A stretch of DNA of 64,000 nt from Pectobacterium versatile (GCF_020166435.1 NZ_JAINZP010000001.1:248001-312000), one strand, 5' to 3'; positions 18,157 through 28,270 are shown, counted from the stretch's first letter. Program-made: numbers and translations. The notes: generated by a model not told the origin, from the letters alone.

Positions 18157-20535
18157 ATGTCCAATAACGGCCCTGATTTGCGTAATGTCCTTTGGTATAA
18201 CCAGCTCGGTATGCACGACGTTGAAAGGGTGGGGGGCAAGAATGCCTCTCTGGGTGAAATGATCACCAACCTTTCAGGATTGGGCGTAGCCGTTCCCAAC
18301 GGTTTTGCGACAACGGCGCAGGCGTTTAATGATTTTCTTAATCAAAGCGGGATCAACCAGCGCATTTATGAGCTGCTCGATCGCACTGACATTGACGATC
18401 TGAGCCAACTGGCGAGCGCCGGTACGCAGATTCGCCAGTGGATTATTGATACGCCATTCCAGCCGGAGCTGGAAAAGGCAATCAGTGACGCCTATCAGCA
18501 ACTGGCCGATGGTGAGAAAGACGCCTCGTTTGCCGTGCGTTCTTCCGCCACGGCAGAAGATATGCCGGATGCGTCCTTTGCCGGCCAACAGGAAACCTTC
18601 CTGAACGTGCAGGGCATTGACGCGGTGATGGTGGCGGTGAAGCACGTGTTTGCGTCGCTGTTTAACGATCGCGCGATATCCTATCGTGTACATCAGGGGT
18701 ATGACCACCGTGGCGTGGCGCTGTCGGCGGGTGTGCAGCGTATGGTGCGTTCCGATCTGGCCTCCGCAGGCGTGATGTTCACCATCGATACCGAATCCGG
18801 TTTCGATCAGGTGGTGTTCATTACCTCGGCTTACGGTTTGGGTGAAATGGTGGTGCAGGGTGCGGTGAACCCGGATGAGTTCTATGTTCATAAACCGACC
18901 TTGCAGAACAACAAACCGGCGATTGTGCGCCGTAACATGGGATCGAAAAAAATCCGTATGGTGTATGCCGCGAGCCAGGAACATGGCAAGCAGGTACGGA
19001 TTGAAGATGTGCCGACAGAACAAACGACACGTTTCAGTCTGACGGATGACGAAGTGCAGGCGCTGGCGCGTCAGGCGCTGCTGATTGAGAAACACTACGG
19101 TCGCCCGATGGACATCGAGTGGGCGAAAGATGGCCACACTGGCAAACTCTATATCGTGCAGGCACGCCCTGAGACCGTACGTTCCAACGGCCAGGTCATG
19201 GAGCGTTATCACCTGCCTGCCAGTGGCACGGTGCTAGTGGAAGGTCGTGCGATCGGCCATCGTATCGGTGCGGGTGAAGTAAAAGTGATTCAGGACATCA
19301 GCGAGATGCACTTGATCAACGCGGGCGATGTGCTGGTGACCGACATGACCGACCCAGACTGGGAACCGATCATGAAGAAGGCGGCGGCGATTGTTACCAA
19401 TCGCGGCGGACGTACCTGCCACGCGGCGATTATCGCACGCGAACTGGGCATCCCGGCCGTCGTGGGCTGTGGCGATGCGACCGAGCGTTTGCGCAAAGGG
19501 CAGAAAGTGACTGTGTCCTGTGCGGAAGGCGACACCGGTTATGTGTATCAGGATCTGCTGGACTTCTCCGTGAAGAGTTCACAGATTGATGAAATGCCTG
19601 AACTGCCGCTGAAAATCATGATGAACGTGGGTAACCCTGACCGCGCATTTGATTTCGCCTGCCTGCCAAACGATGGCGTCGGTCTGGCGCGTCTGGAATT
19701 CATCATCAACCGCATGATTGGCGTGCACCCGCGTGCGCTGCTGGAATTCGACCAGCAAGCCCCTGAGCTGCAACGCGAGATCAAAACGCTGATGCAGGGC
19801 TACGACGATCCGGTGGAATTCTACGTAGGTCGCCTGGTGGAAGGGATCGCGACGCTGGCAGCGGCATTCTCGCCGAAGCGCGTCATCGTCCGTTTGTCCG
19901 ATTTTAAATCGAACGAATACGCCAATCTGGTCGGCGGCGAGCGCTATGAGCCGGAAGAAGAAAACCCGATGCTGGGTTTCCGCGGTGCAGGCCGCTACGT
20001 ATCGCCGGACTTCAAAGCCTGTTTTGCGCTGGAATGTGAAGCGGTCAAACGCGTGCGTAACGTGATGGGCCTGAAGAACGTCGAGATCATGATCCCGTTC
20101 GTGCGTACCGTGGCCCAAGCGGAAGCGGTGATTGCCGAACTGGCGAATCAAGGCCTGCGCCGTGGCGAAGACGGTCTGAAAATCATCATGATGTGCGAAA
20201 TTCCGTCCAACGCGCTGTTGGCCGATGAATTCCTGCAACACTTTGATGGCTTCTCCATCGGTTCAAACGACATGACGCAGCTGGCGCTGGGTCTGGATCG
20301 TGACTCCGGCGTGGTATCGTCGCTGTTTGATGAACGTAACGATGCGGTGAAGGCGCTGCTGTCGATGGCGATTAAAGCTGCCAAGAAACAGGGAAAATAC
20401 GTCGGTATTTGCGGTCAGGGCCCGTCAGATCATGAAGATTTCGCGATCTGGCTGATGGAGCAGGGCATCGATAGCCTGTCGCTCAACCCAGACACCGTGG
20501 TGCAAACCTGGCTGAATCTGGCCGAGCACAAGTAA
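18157..20535 (+). CDS. ppsA: Phosphoenolpyruvate synthase PpsA
   Basis: Converts pyruvate and ATP to PEP, AMP and phosphate, the gluconeogenic bypass of pyruvate kinase. 792 residues from ATG 18157, exactly the E. coli length; the ATG at 18136 adds seven residues. Order of domains: ATP-grasp nucleotide-binding domain (1-350), swivelling phosphohistidine domain with GGRTCHAAI (His near 421), PEP-binding barrel (about 480-780) with [17 protein letters not shown] and the active-site [10 protein letters not shown]. Its regulator PpsR is encoded divergently. Confidence 0.97.
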   Translation: MSNNGPDLRNVLWYNQLGMHDVERVGGKNASLGEMITNLSGLGVAVPNGFATTAQAFNDFLNQSGINQRIYELLDRTDIDDLSQLASAGTQIRQWIIDTPFQPELEKAISDAYQQLADGEKDASFAVRSSATAEDMPDASFAGQQETFLNVQGIDAVMVAVKHVFASLFNDRAISYRVHQGYDHRGVALSAGVQRMVRSDLASAGVMFTIDTESGFDQVVFITSAYGLGEMVVQGAVNPDEFYVHKPTLQNNKPAIVRRNMGSKKIRMVYAASQEHGKQVRIEDVPTEQTTRFSLTDDEVQALARQALLIEKHYGRPMDIEWAKDGHTGKLYIVQARPETVRSNGQVMERYHLPASGTVLVEGRAIGHRIGAGEVKVIQDISEMHLINAGDVLVTDMTDPDWEPIMKKAAAIVTNRGGRTCHAAIIARELGIPAVVGCGDATERLRKGQKVTVSCAEGDTGYVYQDLLDFSVKSSQIDEMPELPLKIMMNVGNPDRAFDFACLPNDGVGLARLEFIINRMIGVHPRALLEFDQQAPELQREIKTLMQGYDDPVEFYVGRLVEGIATLAAAFSPKRVIVRLSDFKSNEYANLVGGERYEPEEENPMLGFRGAGRYVSPDFKACFALECEAVKRVRNVMGLKNVEIMIPFVRTVAQAEAVIAELANQGLRRGEDGLKIIMMCEIPSNALLADEFLQHFDGFSIGSNDMTQLALGLDRDSGVVSSLFDERNDAVKALLSMAIKAAKKQGKYVGICGQGPSDHEDFAIWLMEQGIDSLSLNPDTVVQTWLNLAEHK

Positions 20536-20648
20536 TCCGTACTGTGGGTGTCTGATATCTGTAGTCATCAGCCATTCAGGTTGTTGAAACAATATTTACA
20601 GAATGAAAACGGTGGTAATGGAATAGAAGAGTAAAGCGTTTGCGCCAT

Positions 20649-20724
20649 GGACAAAAGCGTCAGGAACGCTTTTGAACGTCGCTTGCGACGGCCCTGCAAG
20701 GGTGAATCTCAGGGATGAGATTCA
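20649..20724. repeat. Stand-alone multi-hairpin repeat module
   Basis: Four consecutive small hairpins in the ppsA-apbE gap: AAAAGCGT/ACGCTTTT, GTCGC/GCGAC, CCCTGCAAGGG and GAATCTC/GAGATTC. The same four-hairpin series, with different but still pairing bases, is inserted in the ERIC at 34530-34604. The rest of the 290-bp gap shows no gene. Confidence 0.7.
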
Positions 20725-20824
20725 TATCTGCGCAATCCGAGCGTACAGGGATGTATTTACAGCGTCTTTACGATCTATCCATTACCACCGCTCGGCCGCC
20801 GCTTATCGCAAGCCGTGCTGAAAA

Positions 20825-21871
20825 TCACGGTGCCGCAATCAGGAAGGATTTGAACTGTGGCGTCATCACTGCGCTAAAGCCCTTATCCGTTTTGGTAATC
20901 AGATAAACCGCCAACCCCTGCTGTTCCGCCAGCTTCAACGCTTTCTCCGTTCCCAACACCATTAAACCCGTATCCCAGCCATCGGCTTCCAGCGCGGTTG
21001 GCGCAATCACGGTTGCAGAAACCAACTGATGAGTAATCGGTCTGCCCGTCTCGGGATCGATAACGTGAGAATAGCGTTTGCTGTCTTCCTCAAAATAATT
21101 CCGATAGCTGCCGGAGGTGCTGATCGCATAACCCTGCAAATTCACCGCCGCCTGTGCTGCATTTTCCTGGTCGGTTGGCTTCTGAATCGCTACGCGCCAC
21201 GGCGTACCCTCGGCGTTCACCCCACGGCTGGAAATCGCACCACCGACGGAAACCAGATAATTGGTGATCCCTTTACGCGTCATTAGCTGCGCAAGAACGT
21301 CTGCGCCGTAGCCTTCGCCCAGGGTGGAGAGATCGACATACAAATCCGGAAGGTCTTTCTGAATCCACTCGCCTTTTTCGTCACCGAGCAGTTTCAGGTG
21401 GCGCAGCCCGACATTTTGCCGTGCTAAATTAATCTGCTGTTGGCTGGGAATCCGCGTAGGCTGCTTCTGCGGGCCGAATCCCCAGAGATTAACCAACGGG
21501 CCGACGGTGATGTCCATCGCGCCGTGCGTGGCTTTACCGATACGCAGCGCGGCCAGAATGATATCCGCCATGCCATTGCTGATGGGCTGTGGTTCCGTTC
21601 CCCGGTACTGATTAAAACGCGACAGTACCGAATCGTCACGGTAGGTGGAAATGTCGTTATTGGCCTGCTCCAGCAGGGCATCGATTTCCCTTTGCAACTG
21701 CGTTTTGTCTTCGGTGACGTCGCCGCTAATTTTTACGCTATAAAACGTCCCCATGGTCTTGCCTTCAATGGTCAACAAAGGGCGCTGTGTCGTCGGCGTT
21801 GGATTATCGCAGGCTGTCAGAAGGGTGAATAAGCCACAGAGTAGCAATCTCTTCGCGGCGAGAGGCATCAT
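20825..21871 (-). CDS. apbE: FAD:protein FMN transferase ApbE (lipoprotein)
   Basis: Attaches FMN covalently to threonine in flavoproteins such as NqrB/C and RnfD/G subunits, on the periplasmic side. 348 residues from ATG 21871, which follows CAGGAG at 7 bases; a longer frame to 21955 lacks this. Lipoprotein signal ends at LFTLLTAC. ApbE features: GKTMGTFYSVKISG, MDITVGPLVNLWGFGP, DLSTLGEGYGAD, GGAISSRG and HVIDPETGRPI. No substrate flavoprotein gene lies nearby. Confidence 0.93.
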   Translation of the reverse strand: MMPLAAKRLLLCGLFTLLTACDNPTPTTQRPLLTIEGKTMGTFYSVKISGDVTEDKTQLQREIDALLEQANNDISTYRDDSVLSRFNQYRGTEPQPISNGMADIILAALRIGKATHGAMDITVGPLVNLWGFGPQKQPTRIPSQQQINLARQNVGLRHLKLLGDEKGEWIQKDLPDLYVDLSTLGEGYGADVLAQLMTRKGITNYLVSVGGAISSRGVNAEGTPWRVAIQKPTDQENAAQAAVNLQGYAISTSGSYRNYFEEDSKRYSHVIDPETGRPITHQLVSATVIAPTALEADGWDTGLMVLGTEKALKLAEQQGLAVYLITKTDKGFSAVMTPQFKSFLIAAP

Positions 21872-21962
21872 GAAAGACTCCTGAAAAACTGAACTGAGAG
21901 TAGACAGACAGGAGAGTAACAAAAAAGGGATGAGGCGTAATTGAATGGAAGACAAATGAAAG

Positions 21963-22082
21963 GAAAAAAAAGGCCCATCTCAGAGGATGGGCAAAGACTA
22001 CACACAGCAATTCGTTACTAACTCTGACGAGGAGGAAACCTCATTGACAAATAGTAGGTTAATACTAGCTCCGGTATTTATC
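21963..22082 (-). ncRNA. rprA: Small regulatory RNA RprA
   Basis: Read on the minus strand, the 3' half matches E. coli RprA closely: AACGAATTGCTGTGTGTAG then TCTTTGCCCATC and a terminator. It lies next to ydiK, the E. coli location. RprA is an Hfq-dependent RNA that activates rpoS translation and lowers csgD in E. coli, made under RcsB control. A TATA-like CATAAT at 22089-22094 sets the start near 22082, giving about 115-120 nt (105 in E. coli). The 5' half, which contains the target-pairing part, has diverged from E. coli. Confidence 0.9.
21964..21992 (-). terminator. Intrinsic terminator of RprA
   Basis: On the minus strand GCCCATC pairs with GATGGGC around CTCTGA, followed by CC and eight T. 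It closely resembles the E. coli RprA terminator. Confidence 0.92.
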
Positions 22083-22108
22083 CTATGGATTATGGCCTAT
22101 TCAGTCAT

Positions 22109-22122
22109 TAAGAATCATCCTA
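22109..22122. promoter_or_regulatory. RcsB box upstream of rprA
   Basis: TAAGAATCATCCTA matches the RcsB consensus TAAGAAT-ATTCCTA closely and lies 27-40 bp upstream of the inferred RprA start. This is consistent with the known Rcs phosphorelay control of rprA. The next 267 bp up to ydiK hold nothing I can name. Confidence 0.7.
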
Positions 22123-22389
22123 ATAGTTAATTATCTTTTAAGAGTTGGTCTCTCAGAGTTTTTATATTGTCAATCATATTGATGCGTTAGAGAAATGATA
22201 TCAAAATTTTTAGGACTAATCCCTAGGAATGGAGGGTTAATCATTAGCTACTTTTACCTATTGAAAGGGTAAGGGAATGATAGTGTCGAAAAAATAGAAC
22301 CGGAAAATAGAGCCGAAGAAGCGATGTCGGGAAAGGGAATACGTGGGCGGCGTACCGCCCACAGGAAGATAAAACGGTGATTACCAGTC

Positions 22390-23499
22390 TTACTCTTTAT
22401 TCGGTGTGTTAGACGTATTAACGGAGAGGATGTTTTGCGGTTCGGGGATTTCACGCATCCAGGCAAACAGCAGGCGGTAGGAAACGGCGAGGACGACCGG
22501 GCCAATAAATATCCCAATCATGCCAAACGCCAACAACCCGCCAATCACGCCAGAAAGAATCAGCAGCATAGGAAGATCGGCTCCCATTCTGATTAATACT
22601 GGACGGATAATGTTATCGATGGTGCCAACGAAACAGCTCCATACCAGCAGGATGGTGCCCCAGGTGGTATCGCCCGTCCAATACAGCCAGATAATCGCAG
22701 GAATCAATACCGGAAGTGGCCCCAACTGCGCCAGACAACATAGAAACATCAGAACGGTTAATAGTGTGGCGTAGGGAATACCGGATAGCCCCAGACCGAT
22801 TCCGCCTAGCACCGATTGCACGATAGCTGTTACCACCACGCCCAGTGCGACGGCACGAATTGACTGTGCTGCCAGAATCACGGCGGCATCGCCGCGCTCC
22901 TGTCCCAGCCGGATAGCGAAATGTCGCACGGCCTTCGCAACGGCTTCGCCCTTGTAATAAAGCAGGGCGCTGAAGATCAGCATCAGGGAGCAGTGCATCA
23001 GAAAACGCCCGACATGCGCAGCCTGTGCCACCAGCCAGGTCGCTGTTTTACCAAAATAGGGTTGCACTTTGGCGAACAGACCGCTGCCACCGCTTTGCAA
23101 CAGCGCCTGCCAGCTGTTAAATAATTTCTCTCCCACTAAAGGAATGGACGTCAGCCACTCCAGCGTCGGTGGCGAAAAGTTTTCCTGTCTGGCTCCCCAG
23201 CTCATTAGCGCCGAGCTGTTATCCACCACGCTGCTGACAAGAACGGCAATCGGGACAATAAATAGCAGGATAAGCAGCAGCGTCATCACCAGCACTGCCA
23301 GAGAACGCCGCCCCCATAATAGCGCCTGAAATTTAATCAGCATTGGCCAAGTGGCAATGACCACCATACATGCCCAGGCGAATCCCAGAATAAAAGGCTG
23401 TACCACCCAAAAACAGGCAATAATCATGATGGTAATAAACACCAGACTGAACAGGATTCTGGCCAGGTCAAATCGTGGTGGTTGAGAATATTTGCTCAA
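22390..23499 (-). CDS. ydiK: AI-2E family inner-membrane transporter YdiK
   Basis: About 369 residues, seven to eight membrane segments, PerM/AI-2E exporter family. Family motifs include GGIGLGLSGIPYATLLTVLM, LGPLPVLIPAIIWLY and the C-terminal DNIIRPVLIRMGADLPMLLI. The substrate is unknown. Start taken as TTG 23499 because GAGGA lies 8 bases upstream; a TTG at 23520 would add seven residues. E. coli YdiK is 370 residues. Adjacent to rprA as in E. coli. Confidence 0.9.
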   Translation of the reverse strand: MSKYSQPPRFDLARILFSLVFITIMIIACFWVVQPFILGFAWACMVVIATWPMLIKFQALLWGRRSLAVLVMTLLLILLFIVPIAVLVSSVVDNSSALMSWGARQENFSPPTLEWLTSIPLVGEKLFNSWQALLQSGGSGLFAKVQPYFGKTATWLVAQAAHVGRFLMHCSLMLIFSALLYYKGEAVAKAVRHFAIRLGQERGDAAVILAAQSIRAVALGVVVTAIVQSVLGGIGLGLSGIPYATLLTVLMFLCCLAQLGPLPVLIPAIIWLYWTGDTTWGTILLVWSCFVGTIDNIIRPVLIRMGADLPMLLILSGVIGGLLAFGMIGIFIGPVVLAVSYRLLFAWMREIPEPQNILSVNTSNTPNKE

Positions 23500-23908
23500 C
23501 GAATGGTTCCTCAATAGCAAAAGAAAAGGCCGAAGGTGAGGTGGTTTGGGTGAACTGATTTAATCACAACGTCATCATGAGATATTTCCGGGTGTTTTGA
23601 CAGCCTGTTGAACATTTTGTTGGTGAAACGACGGTTCGCCAACACGCTGTATGTTTTTGCCGATCCGGGAGCGCACACGATTGCGAAATGTGATAAAACG
23701 TGATGTCCCCGATGACAGAGCGGCTATAGCATAACGCTGGTCACTTAGGTTCGTTGTTAGGGGAAACACAGGGGGAGGTTCCCGCAGGGAGGCCTCACCC
23801 CTGTGGTCGCCCCGTGTATCTCGATGCTTAAACGTTCGGTATTAGGCTATAGCAGGCATTTCACGACATATTGGCAAACACATCATGTACGGACAGGGTC
23901 AAAAAATA
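23500..23908. other. Divergent ydiK-ydiJ intergenic region
   Basis: About 400 bp with no convincing gene. It contains a stem GTTGGTGAA/TTCGCCAAC (about 23618-23642) and a longer stem (about 23767-23805) in which CACAGGGG pairs with CCCCTGTG. Neither stem is followed by a T-run on either strand, so they are not clear terminators. Both promoters must be here, but none is obvious. Confidence 0.5.
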
Positions 23909-26900
23909 ATGATCCCACAGATCACGCAATCTCCCGGGCTGGTCCAGCCGGTGCTTAATTTTCTGGAAGCATTGAAGAAAAATGGATTCACAGGCGATAC
24001 GGCGACCAATTATGCCGATCGTCTGACGATGGCAACGGATAACAGTATCTACCAACTTTTGCCGGATGCGGTGGTTTTCCCCCGCTCAACCGCCGATGTG
24101 GCGATCCTCTCGCGGCTGGCGGGTGATACGCGTTTTTCAGGGTTGACCTTTACGCCACGCGGTGGCGGGACAGGAACGAACGGGCAGGCGCTGAATCGCG
24201 GCATCGTGGTCGATATGTCGCGTTATATGAACCGCATTCTGGAGATCAATCCTGAGAAAGGCTGGGTGCGCGTCGAAGCTGGCGTGATTAAAGACCAGCT
24301 TAATCAGTACCTGAAGCCTTATGGCTATTTCTTCGCACCTGAACTGTCGACCAGTAACCGAGCGACGCTGGGCGGCATGATCAATACCGATGCATCAGGG
24401 CAAGGTTCGCTGGTGTACGGTAAAACCTCAGACCATGTGCTGGGGCTGCGTGCGGTCTTGCTGGGCGGCGAAATGCTGGATACGCAGGCGATGCCGGTAG
24501 AGCTGGCAGAGAAACTGGCGTTAGAAGATTCCGCCATCGGCCGTATTTACCATACGGTGCTGCACCGCTGTCGCGAACAGCGTGCGTTGATTATCGACAA
24601 GTTCCCTAAGCTGAATCGTTTTCTGACGGGTTATGACCTGCGCCATGTGTTCAGCGACGATCTCCGTACCTTTGACCTGACGCGTATTCTGACCGGGGCT
24701 GAAGGTACGCTGGCGTTTATCACCGAAGCGAAGCTCGATATCACGCCGCTGCCGAAGAGCCGTCGTCTGGTCAATATCAAATACGATTCCTTCAACTCCG
24801 CGTTGCGCAATGCGCCGTTCATGGTGGAGGCGAAGGCGTTATCCGTTGAAACTGTGGATTCCAAAGTCTTAAACCTTGCCCGCGAAGATATTGTCTGGCA
24901 CTCCGTTAGCGAACTGATTACCGATGTGCCTAATCAGGAAATGCTCGGCCTGAATATCGTTGAATTCGCAGGTGATGATGAAGCACTGATTAACGGGCAG
25001 GTCGACTCACTCTGTCAACGGCTGGATACGCTGCTGGCAAGCGGAGAAGGCGGGGTGATTGGTTACCAAACCTGTAACGATCTGGCCGGCATCGAACGTA
25101 TTTACGCGATGCGGAAAAAAGCCGTCGGGCTGCTGGGCAACAGCAAAGGATTGGCGAAACCGATTCCGTTTGCGGAAGATACCTGCGTGCCGCCGCAGCA
25201 TCTGGCGGATTACATCGAAGAGTTTCGTGCGCTGCTGGACAGCCATAACCTGACGTACGGTATGTTCGGCCATGTGGACGCAGGGGTGCTGCACGTTCGT
25301 CCCGCGCTGGACATGTGTGACCCGCAACAGGAAATGCTGATGAAGCAGCTTTCCGACCAGATTGTCGCGCTGACGGCCAAGTATGGCGGTCTGCTGTGGG
25401 GCGAACACGGCAAAGGCTTCCGCGCTGAGTACAGCCCGGAATTCTTTGGGCCGGAGCTGTATGCCGAACTGCGCCGTATCAAAGCGGCGTTCGACCCCGA
25501 TAACCGACTTAATCCCGGAAAAATTTGTGCGCCGCTGGACGTGGATGCGCCGATGATGAAAGTCGATGCGGTCAAGCGCGGCACGTTTGATCGCACGATC
25601 CCGCTGACGGTGCGTACTGCGTTCCGTGGCGCGATGGAATGTAACGGTAACGGACTGTGTTTTAACTTTGATGCTCGCAGCCCAATGTGTCCGTCGATGA
25701 AAATCAGCGGCAACCGTATTCATTCACCGAAAGGCCGTGCGACGCTGGTGCGTGAATGGTTACGCCTGCTGGCGGAGCAGGGCGTCGATCCTGTCGCGTT
25801 GGAAAATGCCTTACCGCAGCAGAAGCTGAGCCTGCGCGCCTTTATCCAGAAAACCCGCAACACCTGGCAGGCGAAGCGGGGGGATTACGATTTCTCGCAT
25901 GAAGTTAAAGATGCGATGTCGGGTTGTCTGGCGTGTAAAGCTTGTTCAACTCAGTGTCCTATCAAGATCGACGTGCCCGGTTTCCGTTCCCGTTTCCTAC
26001 AGCTTTATCACACGCGCTACCTGCGCCCGGTTCGTGATTATCTGGTGGCCGGTGTCGAAAGCTATGCGCCGCTGATGGCGCGTAGCCCGAAGACGTTTAA
26101 CTTCTTCCTGAAAATGCCGCTGCTGAATAACCTGAGCCGCAGCCAGATTGGTATGGTCGATTTGCCCTTGCTGTCATCGCCGTCACTGCGACAGCAGTTT
26201 GCTGGGCATAGCGGCGTCAACACCACGCTCGAGCAACTGGAACAGTTGCCGGAAGCGGCGCGCCAGCAGTATGTGTTAATCGTGCAGGATCCGTTTACCA
26301 GCTATTACGATGCGCAGGTGGTGGCTGATTTCGTCCACCTGATCGAAAAACTGAAGCTGAAACCGGTGCTGTTGCCGTTCTCGCCGAACGGAAAAGCGCA
26401 GCACATTAAAGGCTTCTTGCAGCGTTTTGCCAAAACGGCCTCGAAGACGGCAGATTTCCTGAACCGCGTAGCCAAACTGGGGATGCCAATGGTGGGCGTC
26501 GATCCCGCGCTGGTGCTGTGCTATCGCGACGAATACCGTGAAATTCTGGGTGAGAAACGTGGCGATTTTCAGGTGCAATTGGTGCATGAATGGCTGGTGA
26601 CGGCTTTGGCAGACAGCACGCCGCAGCCTGCTACCGGCGAATCCTGGTATCTGCTGGGGCACTGTACGGAAACCACGGCGCTGCCAATCAGCACGAAACA
26701 GTGGTCCGACATTTTCTCGCGCTTTGGTGCCAAACTGGAGAATGTCAGCGTCGGATGTTGTGGCATGGCGGGAACCTACGGGCATGAAACCAAGAACCTC
26801 GCTAACTCGCAGGGAATCTATGCATTGTCCTGGCAGCAGGTGTTGCAGAAGTTACCGCAGAAACGCTGCCTGACCACCGGCTATTCATGCCGCAGTCAGG

Positions 26901-26962
26901 TGAAACGCATGGAGGGTAGCGCATTGCGCCATCCGCTACAGGCCTTGCTGGAGATTATCTGA
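23909..26962 (+). CDS. ydiJ: D-2-hydroxyglutarate dehydrogenase / FAD-FeS oxidoreductase YdiJ
   Basis: 1017 residues from ATG 23909 (E. coli 1018); an ATG at 23885 is also in frame. Domains: FAD-binding PCMH type with FTPRGGGTGTNGQAL (about 80-95), FAD-linked oxidase C-terminal domain (to about 540), a ferredoxin-like segment with CLACKACSTQCPIKIDVP, and a CCG/heterodisulfide-reductase-type segment with SVGCCGMAGTYG. E. coli YdiJ oxidises D-2-hydroxyglutarate. Overlaps menI by one base. Confidence 0.94.
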   Translation: MIPQITQSPGLVQPVLNFLEALKKNGFTGDTATNYADRLTMATDNSIYQLLPDAVVFPRSTADVAILSRLAGDTRFSGLTFTPRGGGTGTNGQALNRGIVVDMSRYMNRILEINPEKGWVRVEAGVIKDQLNQYLKPYGYFFAPELSTSNRATLGGMINTDASGQGSLVYGKTSDHVLGLRAVLLGGEMLDTQAMPVELAEKLALEDSAIGRIYHTVLHRCREQRALIIDKFPKLNRFLTGYDLRHVFSDDLRTFDLTRILTGAEGTLAFITEAKLDITPLPKSRRLVNIKYDSFNSALRNAPFMVEAKALSVETVDSKVLNLAREDIVWHSVSELITDVPNQEMLGLNIVEFAGDDEALINGQVDSLCQRLDTLLASGEGGVIGYQTCNDLAGIERIYAMRKKAVGLLGNSKGLAKPIPFAEDTCVPPQHLADYIEEFRALLDSHNLTYGMFGHVDAGVLHVRPALDMCDPQQEMLMKQLSDQIVALTAKYGGLLWGEHGKGFRAEYSPEFFGPELYAELRRIKAAFDPDNRLNPGKICAPLDVDAPMMKVDAVKRGTFDRTIPLTVRTAFRGAMECNGNGLCFNFDARSPMCPSMKISGNRIHSPKGRATLVREWLRLLAEQGVDPVALENALPQQKLSLRAFIQKTRNTWQAKRGDYDFSHEVKDAMSGCLACKACSTQCPIKIDVPGFRSRFLQLYHTRYLRPVRDYLVAGVESYAPLMARSPKTFNFFLKMPLLNNLSRSQIGMVDLPLLSSPSLRQQFAGHSGVNTTLEQLEQLPEAARQQYVLIVQDPFTSYYDAQVVADFVHLIEKLKLKPVLLPFSPNGKAQHIKGFLQRFAKTASKTADFLNRVAKLGMPMVGVDPALVLCYRDEYREILGEKRGDFQVQLVHEWLVTALADSTPQPATGESWYLLGHCTETTALPISTKQWSDIFSRFGAKLENVSVGCCGMAGTYGHETKNLANSQGIYALSWQQVLQKLPQKRCLTTGYSCRSQVKRMEGSALRHPLQALLEII

Positions 26963-27378
26963 TGCTATGGAAACGACAGGTTACGCTTGAGCAACTGAAT
27001 CAACAGAGCCAAACGTGTATGGTGGGTCATATCGGTATTCATTATACCCATATCGCGGAGGATTCTCTGGAAGCGGTGATGCCAGTGGATTCTCGCACGC
27101 GTCAGCCGTTTGGCTTATTGCACGGCGGCGCGTCCGTCGTGCTGGCGGAATCGTTGGGTTCCGTCGCGGGCTATTTGTGTTCTGAAGGCGATCAGCAAGT
27201 TGTGGGGCTGGAAATTAACGCCAACCATCTGCGAGCCGTGCGCGAAGGGGAAGTGCGGGGCGTGTGCCGGGCGCTTCACGTTGGCCGCCGTAGCCAGGTG
27301 TGGCAGATTGAGATTTTTGATAATCAGAATCGCCTGTGCTGCATTTCACGTCTGACGACGTCGGTCATTACACCGTAA
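26962..27378 (+). CDS. menI: 1,4-dihydroxy-2-naphthoyl-CoA thioesterase MenI
   Basis: Hotdog-fold thioesterase acting in menaquinone (vitamin K2) synthesis, needed for anaerobic respiration through Nap and Nrf. 138 residues, close to the 136 of E. coli YdiI. Signature FGLLHGGASVVLAESLGS (about 50-67) holds the catalytic glutamate. Its start codon shares a base with the ydiJ stop. Confidence 0.94.
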   Translation: MLWKRQVTLEQLNQQSQTCMVGHIGIHYTHIAEDSLEAVMPVDSRTRQPFGLLHGGASVVLAESLGSVAGYLCSEGDQQVVGLEINANHLRAVREGEVRGVCRALHVGRRSQVWQIEIFDNQNRLCCISRLTTSVITP

Positions 27379-27442
27379 ACATGAGGCACTGAACCAGACT
27401 GCTGGCGGGTCTGGTTCGGTTGTTCTGAGAAAACATTGCTCT

Positions 27443-27844
27443 TCAGGGGAGAAACGGCACACGCTTAACGAAGTCTGTCTGAAACTCGGTGGCTTTATCC
27501 CATGAGCCTTGCATGCTTAACTGATGGCAAATCGACTTCAGCGTGTTACGGGCAAAGTAGTAGCTTTGCACTCGAAAGAGGTGGCAACGCCCTTCATTAT
27601 TAATCTCTTTAATCAACCGATTGTGCAGCTTGGCCAGTGCATGCAGATAGCTGTCGTCATCGCCATTTCTCAGACAGAGTTCAACCATGTTCATGCAGGC
27701 GTTATGATAGCGACGTAAATGGTCAATATTGCTTCCTGGACGGTTCAGGCGAGCTTCCGCCATATAAAAATCAACGGTGGCATCGCGAATCTGAAATTTA
27801 TATTCGTCAATTTGGTGGTGCAGCCAGGCATTCACGGAAAGCAT
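27443..27844 (-). CDS. Fur-box-associated protein of unknown function next to suf
   Basis: 133 residues from ATG 27844, which follows AGGA at 8 bases; the frame stays open to 27907 but the added part is Fur-box DNA. Predicted soluble and mostly helical, with HHQIDEYKFQIRDATVDFYM near the N-terminus and Cys in CMNMVELC and GRCHLF. I do not recognise a family. A near-perfect Fur box lies 20 bp upstream. It sits between menI and sufA, where E. coli has the unrelated small ydiH. Probably iron-repressed. Confidence 0.72.
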   Translation of the reverse strand: MLSVNAWLHHQIDEYKFQIRDATVDFYMAEARLNRPGSNIDHLRRYHNACMNMVELCLRNGDDDSYLHALAKLHNRLIKEINNEGRCHLFRVQSYYFARNTLKSICHQLSMQGSWDKATEFQTDFVKRVPFLP

Positions 27845-27865
27845 GGTTATCGATCCTGAAAATGA

Positions 27866-27882
27866 AATGATAATCATTATCA
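27866..27882. promoter_or_regulatory. Fur box, near-perfect
   Basis: AATGATAATCATTATCA matches the core of the consensus GATAATGATAATCATTATC almost base for base. It lies 22-38 bp upstream of the minus-strand gene at 27443-27844. Confidence 0.85.
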
Positions 27883-27907
27883 TATTGATAAAAAAGGCCA
27901 TGATCAA

Positions 27908-28270
27908 TGGGCAAAATGTGCTTTAACGTCAAAAGTACGATCGGAAATCACATAAATCTTCATATACCTTCCCTGTTTTACAAATAGGTATCGCCGATAA
28001 ATGTTATAATAATGATAACGAGATGATAATTTTTACTTTCTCGGAAGGGACAGGGGTAATGATATTAATTCATTTATTATCAATTGGTTAGTTGATTTGT
28101 TGCCGCATTGTTTGGCGCGTCAGAGACGTGTAAAATAGCGTTATTGGCTCGCTAAAAACCGAAATGTTACGAATAGCCCTGCGAAACAAGAGGTTGAAGC
28201 TAGTTTCATTATCACTAACATTAGGGGAAACCAGCCTAAAACTGGTACCACACGCAATGAGGTATTCCAT
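27908..28270 (+). promoter_or_regulatory. suf operon control region
   Basis: 363 bp with no gene on the plus strand. A weaker Fur-like site, ATAATGATAACGAGATGA at about 28008-28026, followed by GATGATAAT at 28023-28031, lies about 240 bp upstream of sufA. In E. coli this region binds Fur, IscR, OxyR and IHF; I could not assign the last three from sequence. A TAAAAT hexamer at 28131-28136 is a possible -10 element. Confidence 0.5.

Noticed and set aside
18274-19212. 312-codon minus-strand frame inside ppsA
   Set aside because: Antisense to a conserved ppsA in high-GC coding DNA; no ribosome site and a His-rich low-complexity translation.
25007-25723. 238-codon minus-strand frame inside ydiJ
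   Set aside because: Antisense to conserved coding sequence with no family likeness.
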